DNA of 64,000 bases from Tamlana sp038148895 (lineage in GTDB: Bacteria > Bacteroidota > Bacteroidia > Flavobacteriales > Flavobacteriaceae), in the NCBI GenBank assembly GCA_038148895.1, contig JBBVGQ010000002.1; one strand, given 5' to 3'. Positions 26,991 through 34,866 of this stretch are shown here, piece after piece. A model generated the notes under the pieces. It did no database searches. It was given only the letters and a program-made list of their open reading frames with translations, and had not been told where the DNA came from. Position numbers and translations under genes: made by a program. The number at the start of each line of letters is the position of its first letter. Positions within the stretch are counted from its first letter, which is position 1.

Positions 26991-28178
26991 ATGAAAGACC
27001 TCAATAAAATACATTTTTTGTCAGCTTCAGATAGGGTTAATTATGGAGATTTGTTATTTGCTATTGTATTTGGTGAAGTTGCGAAAAAGAAAAAAATCGA
27101 TTCAAAAATATATTATTACGGCATTGTAAAAAGTAATTTGAGTTACTTTGGTGGCTACCCTACCAATTCTTATGGGGAATTACATCAGAACCTAAAAAAA
27201 ATGGGAGGTACTGTTGTTGTTGGTGGAGGTGACGTTTTTTTTGCAGATTGGGAAACATTATATTCCTATATCAGTCCTTTGTTTGTTAGGTTAATGAAGT
27301 ACAAATTCATCAGAAGAGTAAATGCTAGGTTAAAAATAACGGATGCACTATTGCAAAAAAAAAATGTGTTGCTTCCGTTCACACCCGGAACTTTTGAATT
27401 TGAATCTTCCAAGCAGGTTCAAATTGTTTATAATGGAGTTGGCGGAACGTTCAATAAAAATAACCCTTCCGATTTTAATGTAAAAATAGTGGATAGGCTG
27501 AAGTCTTCATGTCACATTTCAGTAAGGGATAATAGGACATTAAAGTCATTAAAAGAATTTGGGATAAGTTCGATTTTGTCGCCCGATTCTGCCGTAATAA
27601 TGTCAGACTTCTATCCAGTGGAAGAGCTCGAAAAAAAGATAAATTTAAACCCTGATTCTATTCCTGAAAAATACTTTTTCGTTCAATTTGGATATAATAA
27701 ATCGCCAGAAAATTTTAAGGAAACTGCTTTGTTGATAGAAGAGCTAGCCAGAATACATGAAGCAAAAATTATATTATGCCCAATTGGTTTGGCGCTTAAA
27801 CATGAAGATGATGTAGAGCTGATGAAGATGGAGAAGTATTCGTCAAACTTTCAATTCGTGATGCCAAATAACATTTTTGATATTATGTGGCTCATTTCCA
27901 ATGCCAAGGCTTATATGGGCACGAGTTTACACGGTGCCTTAACGGCTCAAAGTTATGGTGTCCCGTTTTTTTCTTTGAACAAAAAAATAAAAAAGGCAGA
28001 TTCCTATTTTAAAACATGGTGTCCTGAAATTGGTCACGGCTGTATTGACTTTAATGATTTAGGAACAATAGATGAAAAATTAAAAAACTGGGATTACCTA
28101 AAAGCCGAAGAATACCTAAAAGAACAAAAGGCATTGGTTTATAGGAATTTTGATGAAATTTTTAAAAAAGTTGGTTAA
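26991..28178 (+). CDS. Polysaccharide pyruvyl transferase family protein (2 of 3)
   Basis: 395 residues, cytoplasmic. Clear PS_pyruv_trans features: DRVNYGDLLFAIVFGEVA at the N-terminus (N-x-G-D), GGTVVVGGGDVFFADW, NGVGGTF, HISVRDNRTLKSL, ILSPDSAVIM and the C-terminal MGTSLHGALTAQSYGVPFF. All the motifs expected for the CsaB/WcaK fold are in order, so this is the most canonical of the three family members in the locus. Predicted to add a pyruvate ketal to a glycan sugar; glycosyl transfer cannot be excluded. Confidence 0.86.
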   Translation: MKDLNKIHFLSASDRVNYGDLLFAIVFGEVAKKKKIDSKIYYYGIVKSNLSYFGGYPTNSYGELHQNLKKMGGTVVVGGGDVFFADWETLYSYISPLFVRLMKYKFIRRVNARLKITDALLQKKNVLLPFTPGTFEFESSKQVQIVYNGVGGTFNKNNPSDFNVKIVDRLKSSCHISVRDNRTLKSLKEFGISSILSPDSAVIMSDFYPVEELEKKINLNPDSIPEKYFFVQFGYNKSPENFKETALLIEELARIHEAKIILCPIGLALKHEDDVELMKMEKYSSNFQFVMPNNIFDIMWLISNAKAYMGTSLHGALTAQSYGVPFFSLNKKIKKADSYFKTWCPEIGHGCIDFNDLGTIDEKLKNWDYLKAEEYLKEQKALVYRNFDEIFKKVG

Positions 28179-28184
28179 TTGGAA

Positions 28185-29108
28185 ATGATGTCAGCAATCA
28201 AAGTCAGCATTTTCATGCTCACCTACAATCAAGAAGCTTACATATCGCAGGCTATTGAGGGTGTTTTGATGCAAAAAACTAACTTTAATTATCAGCTGGT
28301 TATCGGTGAGGACTGCAGCACAGATAACACCAGAAAGATTTGCCAAGATTATCAAAAAAAATATACTTCAAAAATAAAGTTGCTTCCCGAATTGGATAGA
28401 AACATTGGCCTCATAGCCAACTATATGCGCACCATTAAAGCATGCGATGGTGAATACATTGCCATTTGTGACGGTGATGATTATTGGATTGATGAATATA
28501 AGTTGCAAAAGCAAATAGATTTTTTAGAAAATAATCCAGATTATCATATTGTCGGTTCAAATTATTTTAAGCTTTACAAGGATAACCGATTGGTTGAAGA
28601 TAAAAAGCACAGAGAGAAATCGGTTTATGGATTTGACGATTTGATTTTTAGTAACTTAATTCCCTCAGTAACGGCAATGTTCAGAAATATTCCTAAAAAA
28701 GACCCTTTGCCCAATTGGATTTTAAATTTTCCCTATGGAGATTGGCCCACTTATTTGTGGGTATTAAAAAATGGAGGTAAAATTCATTTTTTAGATGATG
28801 TAACAGCTGTATATAGAATGGAAATAGGAGTTTCCGCGAAACTGAGAAAGAAAATAAGTGACATTGAAAAGGTTAATTTAAGTATTTTGAAGCATGTGGC
28901 CTTAGACCAAAAGTTCTCCCACAAAAGGAAAATCACACGACAAAGCATACAACAAACCAAAATTTCCTTGATGGCTGCTTACAATAGAGAAAAGCAATAT
29001 ATAAAGGGTTTAATGTTGGTTTTCACAATCATTCATAAAGAAAAAAACAAGTTTGCGTTTATAAAATTCTATTTTTACTCATTATTCAAATCTTTAAAAT
29101 TGTTCTAA
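28185..29108 (+). CDS. GT2 family glycosyltransferase
   Basis: About 307 residues. Two consecutive ATGs (28185 and 28188) follow a TTG at 28179; I take 28185. Motifs: VSIFMLTYNQEAYISQAIEG, LVIGEDCSTDNTRKIC, YIAICDGDDYWIDEYKLQKQ (D-G-D-D-Y-W, typical of a large GT2 branch) and FPYGDWPTYLWVLKNG. The basic C-terminus (KSLKLF) may touch the membrane. Only 6 nt after the pyruvyltransferase-like gene. Confidence 0.9.
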   Translation: MMSAIKVSIFMLTYNQEAYISQAIEGVLMQKTNFNYQLVIGEDCSTDNTRKICQDYQKKYTSKIKLLPELDRNIGLIANYMRTIKACDGEYIAICDGDDYWIDEYKLQKQIDFLENNPDYHIVGSNYFKLYKDNRLVEDKKHREKSVYGFDDLIFSNLIPSVTAMFRNIPKKDPLPNWILNFPYGDWPTYLWVLKNGGKIHFLDDVTAVYRMEIGVSAKLRKKISDIEKVNLSILKHVALDQKFSHKRKITRQSIQQTKISLMAAYNREKQYIKGLMLVFTIIHKEKNKFAFIKFYFYSLFKSLKLF

Positions 29109-29127
29109 TCGACACATAAAAGTATAA

Positions 29128-30201
29128 ATGATAACCTTAGTTTTAACCAATAGAAATCGCGATTTAAGAATCGTAAGGAATTGTTTGAATTCTTTAAAGA
29201 AGCAATCTGTTCAAGATTTTAGCTGTGTATTGGTTGATTATGGTTCAGATGATGATTATGTTGTTAAGCTAAAGGAAATTCTGCCCAATCATCCAAAAAT
29301 TCAATTTATTGGCTGTCCCGTTTCAGGGCAATTATGGAATAAATGTCGCGCCATAAATATTGCTCTAAAACAATGTGAAACGCCTTATTTTTTTGTTGGG
29401 GATATCGATTTGGTTTTTCATCAAGATTTCATAAAAAAGGCTCAAAATTTGGCAAAACCAGAGGAAGTATATTATTTTCAATATGGGTTTTTATCTAAAA
29501 ATGAATCTTTTAAAACAAAAGGATTTGATGATTACACTGTTGAATTTAAAGGTACCGATGAAGTAACGGGTACTACATTATTTCCAACAGATGTGCTCAA
29601 AGAACTAAATGGTTACGACGAGTTTTATCACGGTTGGGGAGCTGAAGATACCGATATCCACATCCGAATGAAAAATAAAGGGTTGACGGTTCATTTTTAT
29701 AATCGAGAAATTTTAGTGAAGCATCAATGGCACCCTAAAGCTTATAGAAGTAAAAATAGCTCACATCCGTTTCATTCTCAGTTGGAACGTATCAACCACG
29801 CTTATATGGTGCAAACACAAGAAACAAAGAGAACTCAAGCAAATCGGTTTTCAGAATGGGGAAAAATGCCAAACCCAAAAGATTACGAAAAACTTTTTTG
29901 GCCTAATCATCAATTTCATTTGCAATCTTCAAATTTGCAATTGCAGGCATTTTTGGCACAACTGGATAATTTTGAAAATGAAACAGTTCAATTAACAATA
30001 TCAGATTTTTCTGTTTTGGAGAAAATCAAGAACAAACTTAAAAGATGGTTTGGGAAGAAAAGTATTCCATTTTTATCCATGGAAGTGATCAATAACTTGA
30101 TTTTGGAGGAAATCATAAAGAAATATCGCAACAACCCCTATCAATATTCCTTTAACCGCCAAAAGGGAATCATTGTTTTAACCATATATCGAGCTTTATG
30201 A
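29128..30201 (+). CDS. GT2/GT7-type glycosyltransferase (chondroitin-synthase-like)
   Basis: 357 residues. The N-terminal GT-A part (ITLVLTNRNRDLRIVRNCL, CVLVDYGSDDDYVV, FFVGDIDLVFHQDF with a D-x-D) is followed by the Glyco_transf_7C motif YHGWGAEDTDIHIRMKNKG (about 168-186). That W-G-x-E-D-x-D signature is shared with beta-1,4-galactosyl/GalNAc-transferases and the bacterial chondroitin polymerase. The last 100 residues are unassigned. Its stop overlaps the start of the GT4 gene (ATGA). Transfer of Gal, GalNAc or a related sugar is the best guess. Confidence 0.88.
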   Translation: MITLVLTNRNRDLRIVRNCLNSLKKQSVQDFSCVLVDYGSDDDYVVKLKEILPNHPKIQFIGCPVSGQLWNKCRAINIALKQCETPYFFVGDIDLVFHQDFIKKAQNLAKPEEVYYFQYGFLSKNESFKTKGFDDYTVEFKGTDEVTGTTLFPTDVLKELNGYDEFYHGWGAEDTDIHIRMKNKGLTVHFYNREILVKHQWHPKAYRSKNSSHPFHSQLERINHAYMVQTQETKRTQANRFSEWGKMPNPKDYEKLFWPNHQFHLQSSNLQLQAFLAQLDNFENETVQLTISDFSVLEKIKNKLKRWFGKKSIPFLSMEVINNLILEEIIKKYRNNPYQYSFNRQKGIIVLTIYRAL

Positions 30202-31349
30202 AAATTTTAATGGTATCGATGCCCACCTTGCATTTTTTTCGTTGGACTGACCAACTTAAGGATGCTGGCCATGAGGTTTTTTGGTTTGATATTTTAGGGA
30301 TGAGCGGTTATGTAGATAAGCTAGATTGGGTACAGCAAAAGGTGGGTTGGAAATTAAAATATAAATACCCTGGAAGAACTTTTTTAAAGAAATCATTTCC
30401 TAAGCTATACCAATTTATTCAACGTTTTAATGAGCGTAAAACAGTTGAGGTTTTTGAAAAATACCTTCAAGAAGTCAATCCAAATGCGGTTCATAGTTTC
30501 GCCATGCAAATTTCTTGCGTTCCCATAATAGACATATTAGAAAAAAACAAACACATAAAATGGATATATTCTTCATGGGGAAGCGATATGTTTTATTTAA
30601 ATTCGGTTAATCTTTTGGAAATTCAAGTAAGGAGAGTACTCAAAAGGGTTGATTATTTTATTTCAGATTGCCATAGGGATTATAAAATTGCAGAAAATTA
30701 TGGGTTTAAAGGAAGATTTTTAGGTGTTTTTCCGGGTGGTGGAGGTTATGATTTCAATCTTTTTGATAATGATATAGTTAAACCAATTAAAGAGCGTAAA
30801 ATTATATCAATTAAAGGTTATCAAGGAGAATTGGGTCGTTGTTTACAGGTATTATATGCCATTAAAAAACTTGAGGATAAAATTAAAGGTAATAAAGTTG
30901 TAGTTTTTTCGGCTGATATAGAAGTGGTACATTATATTGAAATGTTAAAAAAAGAAACAATTTTGAATATTGAATATTTTGAAAAAGAAAAGTTTTTACC
31001 GCAAAATGAGATTATGAAACTCATGGGGAAATCACTTATTTACATAGGCAATAGTGTTTCCGATGGCATTCCCAATACATTGATTGAGGCCATTGTGATG
31101 GGGGCATTCCCCATCCAATCTAACCCAGGCGGGGTCTCTTCCGAGTTGATAAAAAATAATGAAAATGGATTTTTAATAGAAAACCCTGAAGATAACCTAG
31201 AGATAGAATCGTTAATTTTTAAGGCTATTTCCAACGATAAATTGTTAGAGCAATCTTTTGAAATTAACCAGAAAGATGTTAAACCTAAATATGAATTAAA
31301 TTTCATCAAAAATAAAGTGGTGGATTTATACAATGAATCGTTAAACTAA
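30198..31349 (+). CDS. GT4 family glycosyltransferase
   Basis: 383 residues, GT-B fold. The N-terminal domain has MPTLHFFRWTDQLKDAGHEVFWFD and a WIYSSWGSDMFY segment. The C-terminal domain has a SDGIPNTLIEAIVMGAFPIQSNPGG donor-binding block, with Glu in the E-A-x-x-x-G position of the retaining GT4 family, and SELIKNNENGFLIENPED. Start by ATGA overlap with the preceding gene. Donor unknown. Confidence 0.88.
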   Translation: MKILMVSMPTLHFFRWTDQLKDAGHEVFWFDILGMSGYVDKLDWVQQKVGWKLKYKYPGRTFLKKSFPKLYQFIQRFNERKTVEVFEKYLQEVNPNAVHSFAMQISCVPIIDILEKNKHIKWIYSSWGSDMFYLNSVNLLEIQVRRVLKRVDYFISDCHRDYKIAENYGFKGRFLGVFPGGGGYDFNLFDNDIVKPIKERKIISIKGYQGELGRCLQVLYAIKKLEDKIKGNKVVVFSADIEVVHYIEMLKKETILNIEYFEKEKFLPQNEIMKLMGKSLIYIGNSVSDGIPNTLIEAIVMGAFPIQSNPGGVSSELIKNNENGFLIENPEDNLEIESLIFKAISNDKLLEQSFEINQKDVKPKYELNFIKNKVVDLYNESLN

Positions 31350-31355
31350 GTATTG

Positions 31356-31976
31356 ATGGGCAATTACTTAAAAAAAATTATCAATAAGGTTAAAAGTATT
31401 TTTAACAACCAGAGAAACAAAAGACTTATTGAAAAAAGAGAAAAAGCTCATAAACAACTCATTAAAACTAAAACCTCAGACCATAACAGGTGGAAAAATA
31501 ATAATGAACTTCATGAATCTTGGAATGAAAGAACCGCTATTTTGGGAGATTTTATTAGGCCCCATTGTGATATTTTAGAGTTTGGCGCTGGTAACATGTT
31601 TTTAAAAAACTACCTAAAGAACTACAAAAGCTATACGCCTTCCGATATCATAAAACGTTTTAATGACACTTTAGTTTGCGATTTAAATAAGCCCATATCG
31701 TTTGATTTATCTATATTTGATGTGGTTGTTTTCAGTGGTGTTTTAGAATATGTTTACAATATAGATAGCGTTTTTAATCAATTAAGCGGTAATAATATAA
31801 AACAGGTTGTGATATCTTATTGTTGTTCAGATATTATCAACCTATCAAGAGATAAAAATGGTTGGTTAAGTGATTACTCTAAATCAGAATTAGAAGCAAT
31901 TTTCAGAAAGTATGACTATGAAATACAGGATTATTGTGAGTGGAAAAAGCAATCTATATATAATCTAACAAAGTAA
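31356..31976 (+). CDS. SAM-dependent methyltransferase
   Basis: About 206 residues, cytoplasmic; ATG at 31356 preferred over the TTG just before it. Motif I is DILEFGAGNMFLKNYLKN (about 67-84), the strand 2/3 region is YTPSDIIKRF...LVCDLN, and the post-I/IV strand is FDVVVFSGVLEYVYN. This is a class I fold of the Methyltransf_11/25 kind. The basic N-terminus (KKIINKVKSIFNNQRNKR) may dock on the membrane. Position between a GT4 gene and neuA suggests it methylates a sugar of the glycan; it could be a chain-capping methyltransferase. Confidence 0.82.
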   Translation: MGNYLKKIINKVKSIFNNQRNKRLIEKREKAHKQLIKTKTSDHNRWKNNNELHESWNERTAILGDFIRPHCDILEFGAGNMFLKNYLKNYKSYTPSDIIKRFNDTLVCDLNKPISFDLSIFDVVVFSGVLEYVYNIDSVFNQLSGNNIKQVVISYCCSDIINLSRDKNGWLSDYSKSELEAIFRKYDYEIQDYCEWKKQSIYNLTK

Positions 31977-31988
31977 ACTTTATTTTAA

Positions 31989-33146
31989 ATGAAAAAAATA
32001 GGCTTTATTCCACTTAGAAAGGGTTCTAAAGGCATTCCAAACAAAAACAAACGTAAAATGGTCGGTCGGCCTTTGTTTACTTGGGTTTTGGGTGAAGCAA
32101 TTTTTTCAAATCTTGACGAAATTTTTGTGTATACTGATGATGAGGGGATTATTGAATTCATTAAAAAAGAATACCATTGGACAGGCAAAGTAAAGCCATT
32201 GTTGAGAAGCGCAGAGAGTGCTAGTGATTCAGCTTCAACCGAAATGGCAATGATTGAATTTTGTGAATCGATGAATTATAATTTTGATGTGTTTTGTTTG
32301 TTGCAAGCCACATCACCATTCACAAAAAAAGAAGATATAAATATCTGTTTGGAAAGGTTAAATGGTGATTTTGATTCTGCATTGACCGTTGTAAACACCC
32401 ACCGTTTTTTATGGGATAAATCAGGAAAGCCTATTAACTACAATCCAAAAAATAGACCGCGCAGACAAGATTTTGAAGGCCTGCTTATTGAAAACGGGGC
32501 CGTTTATGCCACAGCCAAGGAGAGTTTGATAAGCTCGAAAAACCGATTGGGCAATAAGGTAGCTGTAGTGGAAATGTCCGAAGAATCTTTATACGAAATA
32601 GATTCAGAAACCGATTGGATAGTGGTTGAAAATTTATTGATGGAGCGTCAAAAACGTAAAAAAAGTCCAGAAAAAATAACCCATTTGGTTTTAGATGTTG
32701 ATGGAGTTTTTACTGACGGAACAATAACCTATAATGAGGATGGCGAGCATACTAAAAGCTTCGATATGCGTGATGGGATGGGGCTTGAAATCATTAGGGA
32801 ACATGGTGTAAAGGTTATGGTGATGACTTCAGAGAATTCAGAATTGGTAGCCAAACGTATGGAAAAATTGAAAATAGAAGACGTTTTTCTCGGCGTAAAA
32901 GATAAATACACATTACTGAAGCACATTGCTCAAAATAAAAATACAAGTTTAAATAACATGGCATACATTGGTGATGATGTGAATGATTTGACCAATATTT
33001 GCAGCGTTGGTTGGTCTTTAACACCAAATAATGCTACCGATATAGTAAAGCAACATGCTGATATTGTGCTGTCTAAAAACTCCGGTGCTGGAGCGATTAG
33101 AGAAGCTTGTCAGTTTATTTTGAATTATAACAAAAGATTTCAATAA
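31989..33146 (+). CDS. neuA: CMP-nonulosonate cytidylyltransferase fused to KdsC-like HAD phosphatase
   Basis: Activates a sialic-acid-like sugar as its CMP derivative. 385 residues. Domain 1 (1 to about 225): GFIPLRKGSKGIPNKN CTP-binding loop, FVYTDDEGII, CLLQATSPFTKKEDI (104-118), LLIENGAVYA and EIDSETDW (203-210), all NeuA marks. Domain 2 (about 228-385): HAD phosphatase of the KdsC type with D236-x-D238-G, MVMTSENSELV, KYTLLKHIA and MAYIGDDVNDL. Vertebrate CMP-sialic acid synthetase has the same order, and the KdsC-like domain could dephosphorylate a 9-phosphate precursor. Active-site aspartates are present, so the second domain may be catalytic. 14 nt before neuB. Confidence 0.92.
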   Translation: MKKIGFIPLRKGSKGIPNKNKRKMVGRPLFTWVLGEAIFSNLDEIFVYTDDEGIIEFIKKEYHWTGKVKPLLRSAESASDSASTEMAMIEFCESMNYNFDVFCLLQATSPFTKKEDINICLERLNGDFDSALTVVNTHRFLWDKSGKPINYNPKNRPRRQDFEGLLIENGAVYATAKESLISSKNRLGNKVAVVEMSEESLYEIDSETDWIVVENLLMERQKRKKSPEKITHLVLDVDGVFTDGTITYNEDGEHTKSFDMRDGMGLEIIREHGVKVMVMTSENSELVAKRMEKLKIEDVFLGVKDKYTLLKHIAQNKNTSLNNMAYIGDDVNDLTNICSVGWSLTPNNATDIVKQHADIVLSKNSGAGAIREACQFILNYNKRFQ

Positions 33147-33160
33147 CCCCAAAAAATCTA

Positions 33161-34036
33161 ATGAATACTTACAAAAAGCCCTATATTATTGCAGAAATTG
33201 GTTGCAACCATAAAGGTGAAATGGAGATTGCCAAAGAACTCATAAAAGTGGCAAAAATATTCTGTAATGTTGATGCAGTAAAATTCCAAAAGCGCAACAA
33301 TAAAGAGCTATTGACCGAAGAGCAATACAACCAACCGCATCCAAATCCAGTAAATTCCTATGGTGATACTTATGGTGCCCACAGGGAATATTTGGAGTTT
33401 GATGTCAATCAACATAAAGAACTTAAAGATTATTGCGAAGAAATAGGAATAGCCTATTCCACTTCAGTTTGGGATTTGACATCTGCAAAGGAAATAGCTT
33501 CACTTAACCCAGAGTTTATTAAAATTCCATCGGCTTGCAACAATAATAAGAAGATGTTACAGTGGTTGTGTCTGCATTACAAAGGTGATATACATATTTC
33601 TACAGGTATGACCACCAAAGATGAGATTGACGATTTGGTAAATCTTTTCAAAAAGTATGGGAGAAACAAAGATTTGGTGCTTTACAATTGCACCTCTGGT
33701 TACCCTGTGCCTTTTGAGGATGTTTGTTTGTTGGATATCAATTTACTTCTTGAAAAGTACCAAAATGATGTTAAACATATTGGATTTTCTGGGCATCATT
33801 TGGGAATTGCAGTTGATGTAGCAGCCTATACTTTGGGCGCAAACATAATTGAGCGGCACTATACCATTGATAGAACTTGGAAAGGGACAGACCATGCCGC
33901 TTCTTTAGAACCCATGGGTTTAAGAAAACTTTCAAGGGATGTAAATGCGGTTTACAAGGCACTTCAATTTAAAAATCAGGATATTTTACCTATTGAACAG
34001 GTACAACGAAGCAAGCTAAAAAACCAGAAAGTGTAA
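33161..34036 (+). CDS. neuB: Nonulosonic acid (sialic acid-like) synthase NeuB without SAF domain
   Basis: Condenses phosphoenolpyruvate with a six-carbon sugar (or its 6-phosphate) to give a nine-carbon acid. 291 residues: a complete TIM-barrel NeuB domain with AEIGCNHKGEMEIAK, VDAVKFQKRNNKELL, YSTSVWDLTSAKEI, FIKIPSACNNN, ISTGMTT, LYNCTSGYPVPFEDV, GFSGHHLGIAVD and IERHYTIDRTWKGTDHAASLEP. Typical NeuB proteins are about 340-350 residues and end in an antifreeze-like SAF domain; here the frame stops about ten residues after the barrel. No NeuC-type epimerase is nearby. The stop overlaps the next start (TAATG). Confidence 0.92.
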   Translation: MNTYKKPYIIAEIGCNHKGEMEIAKELIKVAKIFCNVDAVKFQKRNNKELLTEEQYNQPHPNPVNSYGDTYGAHREYLEFDVNQHKELKDYCEEIGIAYSTSVWDLTSAKEIASLNPEFIKIPSACNNNKKMLQWLCLHYKGDIHISTGMTTKDEIDDLVNLFKKYGRNKDLVLYNCTSGYPVPFEDVCLLDINLLLEKYQNDVKHIGFSGHHLGIAVDVAAYTLGANIIERHYTIDRTWKGTDHAASLEPMGLRKLSRDVNAVYKALQFKNQDILPIEQVQRSKLKNQKV

Positions 34037-34866
34037 TGTTTTCAGCCAATAAAATTAGATTATTTTGGTGGAACGAAGTTAAGATTCAGGGCAAGGCCAA
34101 AGAAAATTATGGCGATGTACTTGGTAAGTATCTTGTTGAAAAAATATCTGCTAAAGAGGTCGTTTTCAGTTGGCCTAAAAAGTTTTCCATTTATGATTTT
34201 TTTGCACCCATTTATGTTACCATTGGTAGTATTTTGGCAAATGTGAACCATAAATGCATTGTTTGGGGAAGTGGTATTATTTCAAAAGAATACCCCATAA
34301 AAAAAGCACAATTTTTGGCTGTTCGTGGGCCGCAGACCAGAAAACACTTGTTAAGCCAAGGTTACGATGTTCCTGAAATTTATGGTGACCCGGGACTGCT
34401 TTTACCAAAGTATTACAACCCGAAAATTGAAAAGAAATATAAGTTTGGGGTTATTCCGCATTACCGCGATTTTAATAGGATAGAAGATTTTTATGCCAAT
34501 GAAAAGGATATTCTGCTTATTGATATGTTGACCAATAATATTGAAGAAAAGACCATTGAATTCTTGAAATGTGAAAAAATAGTATCCTCATCTTTGCACG
34601 GGATTATTGTGGCACATGCCTATGGAATTCCGGCTGTTTGGCAAAAATTTTCAGATGATGTGTTTGGTGATGACATTAAGTATCAGGATTATTTTGAGTC
34701 GGTTTCAATGCTTGCATACAAACCAGAAATCGAAGATTCGAAAATGGATTTAAAAACACTTGAAAACCTTTTTAGTAGTAAAGAAACGCTTCCAAAAAAA
34801 GAGGTTTTAGAGGGGATTTGTGATAATTTAATGGCCGTTTGCCCATTTAAAAGTAACAGTAAATGA
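34036..34866 (+). CDS. Polysaccharide pyruvyl transferase family protein (3 of 3)
   Basis: 276 residues, shorter than the other two. ExoV/GumL-like features: IRLFWWNEVKIQGKAKENYGDVLGKYLV (N-x-G-D), KCIVWGSGIIS, FLAVRGPQTRKHL (V-R-G motif), IYGDPGLLLPKYY (G-D-P-G-L-L), FGVIPHYRDF and IVSSSLHGIIVAHAYGIPAVW. It follows neuB with start/stop overlap and precedes an unassigned GT-B-like gene with an ATGA overlap. It may therefore act on, or next to, the nonulosonic acid residue. Pyruvylation is the family role; glycosyl transfer is a lesser possibility. Confidence 0.86.
   Translation: MFSANKIRLFWWNEVKIQGKAKENYGDVLGKYLVEKISAKEVVFSWPKKFSIYDFFAPIYVTIGSILANVNHKCIVWGSGIISKEYPIKKAQFLAVRGPQTRKHLLSQGYDVPEIYGDPGLLLPKYYNPKIEKKYKFGVIPHYRDFNRIEDFYANEKDILLIDMLTNNIEEKTIEFLKCEKIVSSSLHGIIVAHAYGIPAVWQKFSDDVFGDDIKYQDYFESVSMLAYKPEIEDSKMDLKTLENLFSSKETLPKKEVLEGICDNLMAVCPFKSNSK

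Noticed and set aside
29128..30201. Possible chondroitin-like polymer from the GT7C motif
   Set aside because: Only one such enzyme, no UDP-glucose dehydrogenase, and the other genes do not fit a glycosaminoglycan pathway; kept only as a general galactosyl/GalNAc-type transferase.
34036..34866. Third pyruvyltransferase-like gene as a sialyltransferase
   Set aside because: Its motifs (V-R-G, G-D-P-G-L-L, S-S-L-H-G) fit the ExoV/GumL family; there is no positive evidence for CMP-sugar use.
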